Part shown: positions 1-13,479 of the stretch, one piece after another
Layout of the letters: each line of letters starts with the position of its first letter
Position numbering within the stretch: position 1 is the first letter of the stretch
Origin: Dicaeum eximium
Lineage: Eukaryota; Chordata; Aves; Passeriformes; Dicaeidae
Assembly: GCA_013396995.1 (NCBI GenBank)
Contig: VWZP01002200.1
Location: forward strand, 918,166-982,165
Reading direction: 5' to 3'
DNA length: 64,000 nt
Position numbers and translations under genes: made by a program
The notes under the pieces: generated by a model
The model's database searches: none
The model's input: only the letters and a program-made list of their open reading frames with translations
What the model was told of the DNA's origin: nothing

Positions 1-3000
1 CCAACTCCATTCTGCAATGAAGTGCAGGACAGAGCAAGGTGCTGTACCAGCTGTGAGCTGGGTCGTGTTGCTTGTTTGCATGATATTTGTATCTTTGTGT
101 GCAGTGCTTGGACCAGCCAGTGGCAGATCCCAAGGGATGAAATATGAGAAGCAGGGACTGTTAGGGAGCTGCTTGCAAAGGGCTGGGCCTTCCTCTCACT
201 CGCAGTGAACATGAATGGGTCAGAGCAAATTCCATCTCCACTTTGCCTCCCCAACACCTTATTCCTGGGGCTGGGGCATGCCTGCTGCTCTGACCTGGGC
301 TCTGGCACTGGCAGCAGCTCACCATGGGAAGTGGGGCAGTGCTTGGGGGTGCTTCCAGCCAGATGGATTTCAGGAGACCAGACTGGTAGGAACATTCTAA
401 GAGGATTTCCAAGATGCCTACAAACTCATCAGTCAGCTCCTGTGTGGCTGTTTCTCTACATGAAAGACAGGCCAGCTTCTGTATCTCAGTGGGTTTGGTG
501 CTGCCGTGGCAGTCTCTTCTTTCAAACACCTCATCTTCGTTCAGTGGCTTTCCTGAAAAGATGACAGGTTTTCCAACACTGGGATGTGGGAGAGAGAAAG
601 AGAGCAAGAACCTGACCCTGGATTTCCTCTGCCAGCCCCTTCCAGGCTGTGCAGGAGACCCAAGACATGCACGCAGCGCAGACTGACACCAGCTCAACTT
701 CATTTGTTTGGTGAAGTTGAAACATCACACCAGGCAGTGTAGTCTTTGTAGTCTTCATATTTTATGAGTTTCTTGGGTGCAAACTTGCTGTATTTTTCTT
801 TCCATGGGAAAGTTCATTTTCTCAGCACAGAACTTGATAAACATATCTCTGAGCTGTGTGTTTCAAGGACAGTTGGTTTTTAGCTCTCCTGTCTCCCATT
901 AGAGCCATGGGAGCCTTCTATCTTTCTCAGCCAATGATGTGGACAATTGTTATCATTGAATTCTAAACTTTCTAGATTCTTGTACTGAGCATGAAGAAGT
1001 AAGCATCTGAGCTCTGTACCTGGGCACATACAGCCCAAAATCCTTCTGAACAGTGGCGTCATTTTAATAAATTATATTAAGCCTTCTAATACTGGAGTCA
1101 AAGAGTCCTGATTAACCATCGGGCAGGAGCAATAAGGCAGGGGTCTGGCCTTCTTGCTGGGCACAGAAGAACCACTTCTGCAGGTGAAGGGGTGATTTTC
1201 TTTCTGTCCATTTGCATCCTTCAAAACTTAGAAACCTTCCTGTTAACTCACATTAGGCAAATGCTCCTGGTTTTGTTTTGAAAAGTTCTTTCTTTTCAGG
1301 TACCCAGTCCTTGTAGAGCCATTAGCTGGGCATCCTGCACTTTTGCTGATTTCCTAGACAAGGTTTTGGGGCTAAATTATGGGTTCTGTGCTGCCCTGCC
1401 AGCAGCACACAACAGTGGCACTGAACAGTGTTTGCCTGCAAATCATAGGGACTTGGATGACACTTATTTTATTTTTTACTTTTCTGGCTTCCAGTTGCCT
1501 GAGTCTAGTCAGAACAAGGATGCTGTTATCGATCCTGAACGCTGAGCTGGCTGCACAGACCTGGTATTTCTCTGCTTCCTCCAGAGAACGTGATCTGGCA
1601 GTGGTGGTGCTTAAAGCCCATCAGCCAGAGAAAAGGCAGTGCAAGAGAGAGCTTTGTGAAGCAGCCTGTGACCCACACTGCAGATGGCTACAGAGCTGGA
1701 AGGTGTCCGGCCCCACCGCAGTTAGGGTCACGCTTCTGTCTTTTCTTTCACAGGTACACTAGTGCACACACAGGATCTTGTCAAACAGGAAACAATGTCC
1801 CTGGCCTTGTCAGACTTGCCCCATCACCAAATGGCAGCACATATGACCCACACCCATGCGTGCAATTCCAAAAAAATCCTGAATATTTTCAGTGGGAACG
1901 AAATGTTGATGCTACAGCTCAAAGGCCAGAAATATTTTGGACAGAAATAAGGGTGTTTCAGAGCTGGATAGAACTATCCCATGAAAAAGTCATGAATTTT
2001 GACAAAGTCATCCCTCACATTCCTGATTGTGAGAAAAAAAAGGACAATGAAGGCCACATTGAACAATGTAGTCAGCTGGTCCCACATTTCTCAGCAGGCA
2101 TCATTACTTCCAGTCCTGGACTTCATTTTGAAGAGCTCAAGAACATGAAAACATGCTGCAGCTGACACCCCTGGATAAAATAAAGAGGTGGCAGTACACC
2201 CCAGCATGGATGGTCACTCCAGAGATAAGTCACCTGTAAAAAGGCAGTGGAAAGAAAGAAGAACATCTAATGCTATGCAATGGATAGTCGAGCTTTAAGG
2301 GGGTAGTCTAGCTTTAAGGTGGGCTTAGAGATAAAATCCAATGCTGGACTTGGAAAAGATCTTTTATGCAATTGGCCCTGGTTTCTTTTAATTTGCTTTT
2401 ACCCAGAATGGGGGCAGTCACTGGTGTAGTCTCCTAGGCATTCATGAGGTGCAAATCTGTTCATGACTACTTTTTCAGCTGCACTCAACCAGGCAAAAAT
2501 AAAGGGGTTGAGCCAGGCTCTCTTTAAAAATATCTGTCCCCCTTCAGTTAAACACCCATGCTCCCTGTTTGTTGCCCACTGATGAGCATTCACCCAGCTT
2601 CCTTCCCCACCACTGATTTTCTCTACTTGACCAAACTGTGCAAGTCTTTGAGTCAAATTTGCCTGTTGTTACTCAGGTCATCCCACCCCCGACTGCTTTT
2701 GAGATGAATCCTGGTTTTGAGCACATGTTACTTCTAAGTCAACTCAGCTGTTGTCCAGGTGCTCGATGAACTAAAAAGCCTTAACCAAAATGAAAAACAA
2801 CTTGTTCATTGAGAAGACATGCCATATTTTACTTAACACTTTCATGTTGCACCAAGATCTATTGCTGGAAATCACCAGCCCACCATATCCATCTTCTTTG
2901 TCTCATTTTACATGTCAGTATCTTGAATCTTATCAGGAGAGCAATTTGTGACAAAAATCTCAAGAGAGAAGTGGCAGAGCATATGAGTGGAGTCTTTCTG

Positions 3001-4478
3001 TAAAAGAACAGCAAGGCTTCATGTTCAGGCGAAACATCATTTTTCTGACAGTTGATTTTGGTATAAATCACATCAAGCCTTTTTTGTCTTTCCCTAAATT
3101 TTTGATTTTCCTATTCAGCTGTCCCATGCCTGGCAGTGACTGCCAAAGTTTTCAGTCATATGCTAACCTAGTTTTGGATTTGATGAAACTCTTGTGAACC
3201 AGGAACATTTCAGATTTCTTAGTAAATACGCATTTTTCAATGAAGCTGAGTAGCTCTCTACATATACCTGAGGTGTCATCAGCACATCCAAACACACCCA
3301 TGCACACTGATAATGCACAGGTACTCACACAGTAATTAGAGAGAGCTATTTTCAGATGCACAGAGGTTTATTATGAACAGTGAAAAATAAAATAAACAAC
3401 TATTAAGAGCAACCCAGTAGAGCTCTATTAACTCTGCAGGAAATATTTGTCCATTCTGACAGAATGATAGGCTTATACTAAAGTTCAAGCCAGTCTGCTA
3501 GTACACTCATTTTGTTTCCACAGTTCACTTCCGTGATAATTTTAGGGCCAAAGTTTTGTTTCCTAGGTTTCATTTCCCGGTGGATTCAACCCCATCTTTG
3601 GGGTAGATGTAGGCAGTTCACAGGTTTGTAAAATTACAGAGGGTTTAGGCAGGAAGGGAAGTCTGGGGGTCTCTCTGCCCCTTCCCTCCCTCACAGCCTC
3701 ACAGCGAGGTCAGGTCTGATGGTGGATGGTCCCCAAGGATGGAGATGCCACCATGCCTCCAGGCCCTAGTCCAGGACTGTCCTGCTGTCCTGCAGCAGAT
3801 TTGTTTCCTCCTACCTTGTCGGTGTTTGCCTTACTTCATATTTTTGCCCTGATCTCAGCTGGCCTCACAAGCATGTGCTGTTCCCTTTTCCTCTAGATCT
3901 AGCAGCTCTGTCTGGACTGCCTTTCACCTCCTTTCTCTTAACTTTGGGGAGAGGAGCTATGAAGCTGTCATAGCACAAGGTAGATTGTAGTCCACATCTA
4001 TTGGAAAAAGCAGAAGCAAGGAATGGCAGAGAGACCACCACTGAAATCTGGTCAGTGTTGTGAAGATCTGAACCCAGGATGCATTTAATTGTCCAATTCT
4101 ATCTGGGCAAGCTAAATTTTCCCATTTGTACAGCTCTGCATATAGCCTGATTTTTCTAAAATGTGAATCATCTAGGTACGCTTGTTAAAAATGAGGTCAT
4201 TTAATTGAAATGCTAAATATGGCCTACAATTCGATTTCTATTTTTACCACATCTCTGTTTAGGACAAATAACATTTTTCCTTCATTTGATGGTGAGCAAA
4301 ACTTGCTCAGGACATATTGTGGAGTTTTTCCATCACTTACCAGATACCATTGTGAAGTCTAAGCACTGATAGAAAATTCACCGCTCTGGTTTTTTGTAAG
4401 CTCTTGATTTCTGTGGTGTTTTTTCAATACTTCAAGCCCAGGTTTCACTTTTGACTGTTAAAAATACCAAAATGTAAT
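1..4478. other. Intergenic DNA, no gene seen
   Basis: Non-coding DNA. Open frames here are short, overlap on both strands, lack recognisable domains and show no consistent splice pattern. No clear interspersed repeat was recognised. Around 4160-4330 there is a TAAT-rich, low-CpG stretch that could be a conserved element, but nothing firm can be said. Confidence 0.6.
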
Positions 4479-4484
4479 AAAAAA

Positions 4485-4536
<52 letters not shown>

Positions 4537-4552
4537 GAAAGAAAGAAAAAAG
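4479..4552. repeat. (GAAA)n microsatellite
   Basis: A run of A followed by about 13 uninterrupted GAAA units, then an imperfect GAGAAA/GAAAA tail. It is purine-rich on the + strand and a typical polymorphic tetranucleotide repeat. Confidence 0.95.
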
Positions 4553-6404
4553 TAAAAAGAGCACTTCAAACAACACACAGTTGTGTACACTCAGACCTTC
4601 CTGCTTGACTGGACAGACCATATCTGGCAAATGGTGACCCAGGAGTCTGTGAGACCTGTGTTGGGAAAGGAAGCTGTGTGACTGTATTTATATGACTCCT
4701 TTCTTGCTCACTCACTGAAAACACAACATCTTCTTGACACAGGAGAGCTGCCTTGGTGTGAAAAGCAGGGATGGCTCGTGTTGTACAGGTGGGCTCTGCA
4801 CCCAGGGATGGGGGACAGCAGCTTGGCCTGTGCCAGACACATTTTCTGCCTGTATGGACAATTGCCTGCTGACTCTCAAGAAAGAGCAAACAAAAGATCA
4901 GTAAAAGCTACAGACATCTAACCTAGTGCCCTAGGTGTATGGGGAGAGAGAGGTACCATCAAATTCAACATTTCTAGCCCAGATCCTCAGCATTTTACTG
5001 AGACCTTTCATATCTGGCTAGATCACTGGCAGGACCAGGACTCATACCTTAGCAGCTACCAAGCAGGAATTAACAAAATTACCCTCCAGGAGGAGATGGT
5101 TCAGCAGGGTCTTGATGTGCTTGGATGTAGACAGATTTTTGGATTCAATGACAGGAGTGTCTCAAATTCAGGCCAAATGCAGACAGCTCACCTGGACAAT
5201 GGTATTGGAGGAATCACAGGCCAAGTGTTGAAGATGGGTTTGCATAAAACTTAGGGTCTGGAGTATGTGCAACTTTCTTCCCCAGCAGAATATTCTGAAA
5301 TCAAACCAAGCTCTAGAACTCAGATAAAACCTGAGCATCTCATCTACTTGCTGGATGGACAACGGAGGGAGATGAGAGGACATGGACTTCTCTCCTGCCT
5401 AGGATTACAGTTATTCCCTTTTATTCAGGCTAGTTTTCTCTGCCCCTCTCAAGAAGGATCTCTCAGATAAAGGTGATTAAGACAAGCTACTAAGTAAAAC
5501 AACCATGCTGGAATAATTAGAAAGAGCAAAAGACCAAAGTGTTGGAGATTTCTTCCGAGGCTCTAGAAGTGGTGCATGGACACCCAAACTCCTCATGACA
5601 AACCTGATCTCCTGCACATGAGTGATGATGAACTCTCTTTTTTGGAAAGAAGAGACACTAAAACCATGGATCACGATGCGTTTCTTCCCATTCTCTTCTG
5701 CTCCGTGCATGTTTCCCCCCATCAATGCACCCTGTATATAATTCCTGCTGTTGTGATCACAGGAACTGCAAATGTGCAGATGCAGATGAACAGCAAATCC
5801 AGCCCTGCTGCAGGTAACAGGAATTTCCACTCCAGCAACAGCAGCTTTATTAATTCACCAAATCACATTGGCTCGGGATTAATTACGCAAGCCATGATAG
5901 CACGCATGGACTTTATGAGCTTGTTAATGATTCATGTGCGTTTTAGCCTCCGGGAAGAAAAAATCAACATGAGCTAGGGGTGGTACCTTCAAATCAGAGG
6001 GGCAGTCCAGCCAAAATGGCATAGCTTTCTGCCTCCTCCCGTTAGCAATAGATCCTGCTCCTGGGGACTTCCATAGAGCTCACAGCTACGCTCCAAGAAA
6101 AGAAGAAAATTTTTTTTTCTGTGCAATTTTATTTGTAGTCTTATGGTATTGCTACCTTTTTTCTTTACAGGCAGGAAGTCCTGCGTAGGTATGTGGTAAT
6201 CCCAGGCCAATGCCTCACAGCCACGCATTGGCATGAGAGCAGCAGTACTCAGCCCACCCATCCCCTCTCTACCAAGGGCTGGAAAACAAATGCCTAGCAA
6301 GAAGTAAAAGCACGGGGCTATCATATATTTGTGCCATCCCAGGGTGCTGTCCTGGCCTCCAGGTGTGTGCAGCTGAGGGAGTTCCTGAAGCAGAGGCTCT
6401 GTCT
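4553..6404. other. Intergenic DNA, no gene seen
   Basis: No gene is supported. A 133-codon open frame at 5576-5977 has no recognised domain and overlaps a TAAT-rich block at 5815-5975 that looks more like a conserved non-coding element. Confidence 0.55.
5815..5975. promoter_or_regulatory. Candidate conserved non-coding element
   Basis: An AT-rich block with repeated homeodomain-type cores (TTAATTA, TTAAT, TAATGATT) mixed with CpG-containing words such as GGCTCGGGATTAATTACGC. Retained CpGs in an otherwise AT-rich, non-repeat, non-coding stretch are a common sign of a constrained enhancer. The evidence is compositional only; no alignment was possible. Confidence 0.3.
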
Positions 6405-6590
6405 TTGCAATGAATAGCCCTTGATGGATTTTTCTGTCATGAATTTGTCTAATTGCTCTTTGAACTTGTGTGAGCTTTTAGCACGCACAGCATCCTGTGG
6501 TTCAGTGTGTCCATGCTCTAGCTATGCAGTGTGCAAAGATGTCCCTTCTTTGGGAGCTGTCAGCTGGTGTCATTTGCTTCTCCCGACCCC
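6405..6590 (-). mobile_element. CR1-type LINE 3' fragment (degenerate)
   Basis: Read on the + strand, words such as GATGGATTTTTCTGTCATGAA, TTTGTCTAATTGCTCTTTGAA and CACAGCATCCTGTGG occur in the order I recognise from the reverse complement of avian CR1 3' regions. Truncated and diverged; the boundaries are approximate and the assignment is from memory of the family, not an alignment. Confidence 0.5.
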
Positions 6591-7871
6591 TGCACCATCC
6601 GGCTTGTCAACATGTGAGCCAAGGAGCACAGGCCCAGGCCTGCTCCTCCCTGTGGCACTCCTCCTGCCTACTCTCCTCTAGGAGATTAGCCACACACACA
6701 AGAAACTCTGCTGCAGCCAAGATAAATTTGATATGGCAGGGAAAGTCAATTCAAGACAATTCATCAGTTTTGCCAGCTTTGGAGCTGGACACCATCGTGG
6801 GTGTGATTCAGTCGAGTGCTGGGACTGTGCATAGCTGTGAGTCTAAAATTTTTCCTTTTGTGGTCTTACTGCCTAAGTCAGCTTTTGCAACAGCAATCAG
6901 TTTGTGGAATGAGCTTGTCAAGGACAGGATCACCAGAATATTTATAGGTACTAGAAGAGGCAGTCTTTGAGCCATGAAGGAAATTGAATTGCAGTGGAAC
7001 GTTTTATTAAGAACAACCTCTTCTGAAGGAAGCCCTGCTCCTGGGCCATGTGTCTGGGACCATACAGAGACTCCTCGTAGGTCACTGCACTTACAGACTC
7101 CATAACTGTAGCTATAACATGAGTCAGAGCTGTCACATCCATGGCTTGCTGATGGCAGATTGAAAAGATACATGGTAGGCGATTTGAAATCATTGATAGG
7201 GATAATTATTATGATCATGGCTTAATCCACTTTTTGCAGACTAAACCTCACAGGTTATTGGTGCCATCAGCTAGAAGCAAGCCCTGGACACTACCTGCAA
7301 TGCACTGTGTGCCAATTGCACAGCTGAACTGCTGCAATGCCCTGTCATGTTCTCATCAGGAGTAGGATCGGGCAAAGGGAAAGACCTGCCTAAAAAGGAG
7401 GTTTCTCAAAAAGCCTGTATATCCATTCTCTTTGGAAATGTAATTTTTAAATGTAGTTTAAAGGATTAACCTTGCATTCAAATGTAGCCTTTATTAAATA
7501 CATTGGTGTCCTCCATGTTCCTGGCTTCCTTTCCACACAGTTCCTCTGCCTTTTCATTATCTTATAAACTGCTGCATGATTTTAAAGAAAACTTGTAAAT
7601 CCTAATCCATTTGCACAATTCAGAATCCTTTACCATATCACTGAAGATGATTCATTGACCATATGGGCTTTTGGGGACTTTGTGGGGACACCTTCAAGGA
7701 TCAGGCCCTGTTTACTTTTTAATTTCTCTTAGTTGCAGAGGAAAGAGTGGATTCATACTGCTGAATGTGTCTGTAGTATCTCCCATGATTAATGCCCCAA
7801 AATGGCAAGAAACTTCTGTGAGGTTTTCTAACTGGCTGCATTATGTATGTATCAGCTGCTCTGCATTTTTT
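6591..7871. other. Intergenic DNA between two CR1 fragments
   Basis: No gene, RNA gene or further repeat was recognised. The overlapping 157- and 136-codon frames around 6.5-7.2 kb lie on opposite strands and have no domain signature. Confidence 0.5.
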
Positions 7872-8065
7872 ACAGAACCAGAGAAACGGGTCAGATTGAA
7901 AGGGACCACAGTGGGACATCTGGTCCCACCTCCCTGCTCAAGCAGGATCATCCTAGAGCACATGGCACAGGATTGTGTCCAGACAGTTCTTGAATATTTC
8001 CAGTGAGGGAGACTCCACAGCTTCTCTCAACAACTTGTTCCACTGTATGGTCCCCTGCACAATAA
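7872..8065 (-). mobile_element. CR1 LINE 3' fragment
   Basis: The + strand carries the reverse complement of a CR1 3' region: an ACAGAACCAGAGAAACGGGT start, then TTGAAAGGGACC, TGGTCCCACCTCCCTGCTCAAGC, GAGGGAGACTCCACAGCTTC and CAACTTGTTCCACTG in the family order. It is 5' truncated, as most CR1 copies are. A T-run follows at about 8077-8090. Moderately diverged, so an older insertion. Confidence 0.8.
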
Positions 8066-11000
8066 CTATTTAGACTTTTTTTTTTTTTTATTTAACAATG
8101 GCATTAGCTGTGGGAACAGTGGTGGGGTTTTTTTCCATTTTAAATGCTTAAACAGATTGTTTATTTTCTCCACAGGCATGGCTGATCTTAGCTGCCTGTT
8201 AAATCTGATGGGCACAAGGCCCTTTACCAGAGCCTTGAGAGAGCTGTACAAGGATAACTGCATTTTGTGGGCTTGATTTTAGGGATTTTAGGTTCTCTTT
8301 TTTATGACTCAGTTGTTTTTCCAATAGGTTTGTGAGTGTTGTGCTGACTAAATAGTGTCATAGATGGGGTGAGCTATAGCAGGGAGAGCAAGAGATGTTC
8401 AGGTTGGGGATTTTCTATTCCTGTACCCTGGCCCATGTGCCAGGCTCATGTACCCACCTTGTACCTCAAGGAGAATCCTGCCCCTCTGAGCTCCTGTCTA
8501 ACTCCCAGTGAAGTTTAAAACCACTGTTTGGAAATTTTTTCTTGCTAAGGGCAGGGCAAAGACAATCCTCATGGGATAACAACCCTCAGGTACTCTGTGC
8601 AATTCTGAAGCTGGAGCAGGAGCCCCTACAAATGGATCCCTGGACAAATGGAGAAAGTCTGGTAGATACTCAGGGTGTGTCTTACCTGAAAACACCCAGC
8701 AAGCCATGATTCTGCCCTCAAACAAGCCAAGACTTCTAATTTCAGCCAACTCTGGCTATTTGTGTTATTATCTAACCCAAAGCGACACAGAGCAGTGGTA
8801 CGGATACCCCAGCTGTAGCCAGAGAAGCCAGCTTAATTGCACTAATAATAAACTTTCAAAGAAGGCTTGCATGGAAAGCAAAGTGTTGGTTAAGTGAATT
8901 AATTTTCTTCTGGTCTGAAGGCTGCTAAATTAGCCATCTCTTCCTGGCCCATCTTCCCTGGCAGGTCAGTGTGGCTTGTAACTTGAGTAACACCTCCAGC
9001 CTAGGTCCCATCCACTATGCAGCCCTCTTTCACTGAAGAGTGGTGGTGCTTAGCTGGGATATGCTAAAGGCAAACCTTCAGCTGAGCTGTTTCAACATCA
9101 GAAGCCCTCTGTCCCAGCCCAGGGCTCAACCCCCTTTAACTGGTGTGAAGGCCTGTGGGCAAGGTCAGGTTTTAGTAGCTCCTCAGACGCTTAGTAAATC
9201 CAGACTTGATCTTGCTAAAGGTCTCACATAAGATGGGTAATAGCAAAGAGCCAATGTCTCAAAGCAGGACAGCTGAAGTCCTGTTGTGGCTGATGCAGAG
9301 GAGCAGATATCTGCATCAGATGATTCATCTGAACAGTCTTAAGAGGATGAGTCACTGGCTGGCAGTTGCTGGGTCTCTTTCTCTTGCCTGTGAGATGACC
9401 TGTGAGGTGGCCTTCAGTGTCCCCCATGTCCACTGATGGAGCTTTGCTGGTTTCCTGAGACACAGGATGAGCTACCCTGGAAGACAACAGCAGCCTGGAG
9501 GTACCAGCCATCACTGATTTCTGGGTACTGCCTTGAGATCTCTTCCCATACTGTGTTTTCCATCCTAGGGTACAGAGGGATGGCACACTGCAGGGTTGGA
9601 AGGGAAGGAAGCATAAAATCACAGATTAATTGACTCCTATACCAGCAGTCCACAGGACTGAGAGGGCTCTGTATCTTTCAGGGCCTTTACCAGTGCCTGC
9701 ACATCTCTAGACACGGCTAAGCATTTTGTTTTCTTTAATTAAGTGAGCAGTAATTCTCCAGTGACTTTTTTCAGAAGTCTGAATTAATTACCTGCATATA
9801 CATAAAAAGAGTATCCTGCCTGAGTTTGATGGCTGCCTGGGTGCAGCAGAGCATTGGCAGGAGCCCTGTCCCTTCACTTGTTCATCTTTGAGTCAGTGCT
9901 GTGGCAGGGACTGACTCTGCCTGTGGATGGCCCAAGTTGAGTCAGCTGGTTTTATTTTTCTTCATCACCTCCTCTTTCTTTTTTCTTCTTCTGTCTTTCT
10001 TCTGAGGTTCACGGCTGCCCTGTGAGGAACCATGTGTCACTGTGTGGCTCCATGCTGCAGAAGGAGCCAGCAGATGCAATCCTGGTTCATTTGGCCCATT
10101 ATCTTGTTACAGGATTCTCTTATCACTTCACCCAGCCCACAGAGCAGCTCTCCCATCATCCCAATGAGGCTATTCCAGTCATTGGCACAGCAGTGGTGTC
10201 TATCCCTACAAGTATTTTCCTTTGGTTAGGAACAGCTGTGGCAGCAAGCACCCCCAAAAGCTCTGTTTTGTCCCTGTGCACACATCTCTGTGCACATCTT
10301 ACCTGGTCACACAGGCACACCAGAGCCTGGTCTGCTGCAGGCAGACCTGGTGCTGGTGTGTTCAAGGACACCTTGTGAAGGTGTGCCTGCAGCCAGCAGC
10401 TCTGGTGGCTTAGACAGCCTGTGCTGGGAGGCCTTGCTGCTGCTGCTGGAGGCCAGGATGAGACAAAATCAGAGGAAAATTAAACTTTGATATCATCCAG
10501 AGAGGCAGGGAGATGGAGCACATGGAAAAAGAGGGTGTCCTAACACACTTCAGAGTGCAGCCCAAGACAGTGATAGCAAACAGGCTGGGTACCATGACAC
10601 TTGGAAAAGAGTGCTTATTTTGTATTTTGAGTGACTCTCGAATAACATTACCAGTGCATCAGTGCAAAGGAAACTAAAAGCCACATCCCAGAAATGGTGA
10701 TATATTTGTACTCTCTCATGACACCAGTGCAGAGCAGAGAGGAGCAGCACTCTGTAAGCCCAGGTTCCCTCCAGCTTTCTCTTGGTTCATCTCCAACCCA
10801 CTGCTCTGGTGCCTTGAGGTGCTTTGTTTTGAAATACAACTTAGCTTGCAGTGTTTTTCTGCATTCAAGAAGCTCACCTGTTTCCATGGGTCAGGATAGA
10901 CCCTGGCATGTTGATCAGTGTCTAAGGTTATAAAGAGATCTCATGTTTCAAGACAAGACAGGGCAGGTTGTGTTTGCCTGGCTTCAGAGTGAGGGTTACT

Positions 11001-11514
11001 GCTAAAGGGCAGCGCTACATGGGACACTTCACCCTTTGAAGGGTGCAGCACACAAGGACACAGCAGGAGCACCACTTAGCTCTCTCAAAGCTCCCCTGTT
11101 CCCAGAACCTTTAAATCGGTTGCACATATCAATTAAGTACAGCTCACACACCCTATGAGGCAACTAAGTGCTATTTTACTTATTTTATTACAGATGGGGA
11201 AACAAACGTGTGGAAAGGCCTGCTGACACGTGGCTTCAAATCCTCTGGCAGAGCACAGGCTTGGCCCATCTCTGCTGCATTCCCTGGGTCCCTGCTGCTC
11301 CTCTGGCTGAGGTAGGCTCCTCCAGCCCCTCCCCACTGCAAAAGTGCCTGTCTCCAAAATGTTTTGCTCTAGGTCCTCCCCACCTGGCTAAAATGAGGGT
11401 GAGCCCTGCAGGGCCTCGCTCTGCTTTTCTCGGGCAGAAAGGCAGCACCTCAGCCTGTGTTTGGTCTCTGCCTGCCATGAGGAGGCCTGGTGAGCGCTGG
11501 TGTCACTGGCAGAG
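8066..11514. other. Intergenic DNA, no gene seen
   Basis: No gene is supported. Numerous short frames occur on both strands without recognised products. The stretch 8700-8900 has some enhancer-like AT-rich words, but nothing definable. Confidence 0.55.
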
Positions 11515-11830
11515 GCAGAATAATTGGTTGTACTGATTAATTCTGGGCCTATTGGGGGTCACATATTAACAATAACTGGAAATGCCAACTAGGCCGCGTT
11601 CGTTCTTGATTGATACGGCACGATTTAATTAACCCGGGCTTATATTTGAGCATAGCCCATTAGCATCTGGTATTAAATACTCTCTGAACTGCCTGAGCTT
11701 AGCAGCTACCTTAAGGAAGTCATTTGACATCTCTTCAGGAGATTTAATTGTGCCATTATGTGCCTGTGTATGGTACTGAGTGCCATTTAACCATTGCCCT
11801 TACGAGCTGATCATTACTAGGCCCAGGTGA
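11515..11830. promoter_or_regulatory. Candidate conserved enhancer upstream of DUSP4
   Basis: About 300 bases with the strongest enhancer-like composition in the left half of the window: repeated TTAAT/ATTAA cores (TGATTAATTCTGG, GATTTAATTAACCC, TATTAAATACTC, GATTTAATTGTGCC) and a CpG-rich word group around 11594-11640 (GGCCGCGTTCGTTC, GATACGGCACG, AACCCGGG). No open frame, no simple repeat, no CR1 similarity. Such clusters typify deeply conserved vertebrate non-coding elements. DUSP4 is the nearest recognisable promoter, about 17 kb away, but the target is unknown. Confidence 0.4.
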
Positions 11831-13479
11831 ACAAGTGTGGGGGCTCTCCATGGCTGAAGCAGGAACAGCACTGTGAGCAAGGTGAATGCCAACCTGTTTG
11901 TGTGGCATGCAATGGATAAGTTGGGATCTGCAGGCAAAACCTGTTTGTTTTACTGCAAAGGCAGAAAGTATTAGGAACTGGCATGAGCCAGAGAGGAGCA
12001 GTGCATGAGGTAACTCAAGAGGCTTTCCAGCTCCAGGGCTTTTTGAAGAAAGAGGCCAGCACTTAAAATAGCTAACTCAAATGAATTTCAACACCAACAG
12101 ACTGTCCCCAGGGAGGGGGGACATTTTAAGTGACATGTGATGGACTCCTGTGAGCCTAGGCTGCCAGGATGCCTCTTTCCCCTTTGCTTTCTAGTCCAGG
12201 GCTCTCGGGGCAAATGGGATGGGTTGGTTCAGTGGCAACTGCTGTGACTGAAGGTGCTGTGATGGAGATCCCACTTGTGGAGTCAGGCAGGCACTCAGTG
12301 AGCAGGGGCATGGCTGTGAGGCCCTGCAGCCTGCCAGCTGAGGCTGTTGTTCTGCAGGCAGCCCCACTCTTTGTGCTTCAGCCATAAGCAATGCACCTGT
12401 TGGAGTCTGTCGAGGCACTGGCCTTGGAAGGTCACCAGCTGACACCCACTGCGGGGCAGAACGGCTCCAAACATCCCTGCCAAACACGAGTGAGTCCTGC
12501 CCCAGGCACGTGGAGGAGCCCAGGCAGCTGCATGGGCTGTGGGAGATGGGTGGGAGTGGGGTGCAGCACCCTGGGGCTGGGGCCAACCCTGGAGGTGTTC
12601 TTGTAGCCTCCCATTTTGGGGACCTGACCCAGCAGCTAGTGAAGGAGCACAGTTGGTTGTATACAAGGGAAGGCTAAAATTCAGCAGGCTCCTGCAAAAG
12701 CACAAACACACATTTCTGCTGGGCTGGACACCTTCTTCCCATGTGTGTTCAACTTTCCTCCTCAGATAACATTACCCCTCCTTTAATTTTGTTGGAAGGA
12801 AGCAGACAGCTATTTGGCAGGTCACAGGAGAGCTCAGCATCTCCCCGAGCCTTCAGCAGCCCATTTCCGGCTGCGGTTTGATCAGGTTTCTATATTCATC
12901 ACTGTGTTTCCTGTGGGGGCATTTCTGATAAGCTCTGCTCTTCACATCCTGTGGTCTCCCCCTCGCCTCTGGCACTCACAGGATGTTCGCTGCACTACGA
13001 GCAACCAGGGGCTGCTAAATTACTTGCCAAAAATGAGTAATAGCTGGGTGTTGCAGGCATCATCCCAGGGATGGGGTGAGTGGGGTGAGCTGAGACACTG
13101 GCAGGCAGGGTGCACTTCAGGGTCTGGGGGCTGTGCTAAGGAAGGGCTGGGAATTCAACAAATATGCCCTGTGGACTGAGGAGAGCCTCAGGAGTTGACT
13201 TCAGCCCAAATTTTGCTCAGTCCCCCTCGTGGGCTGGGTGGATGTCCCTTTGACTTGGCTCTGTGGAGACACCCCACTCCTGCTGCAATCGAGGCAGTTG
13301 AGCTGAGCTGAGGGTTTCAGCCTGGACTACTAATGTACAAAGGGAGAAGCAGGGAAGTGCAGGAAGCAGGGAAATAATGCAAAGAGAAGAATTATGACCA
13401 CATTTTCAGATGAACCCCATTCTCTTCTGTCATGTCCATATATCAGTGAATTCCTCTGATTTCTTCTCATTGCAGTTCC
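11831..13479. other. Intergenic DNA, no gene seen
   Basis: GC-richer DNA with overlapping frames at 12169-12769 on both strands. None has a recognised domain, a Kozak-like start plus splice context, or codon bias that persuades me it is coding. Confidence 0.5.

Noticed and set aside
5576..5977. 133-codon + strand frame
   Set aside because: No known product; overlaps a TAAT-rich probable non-coding element.
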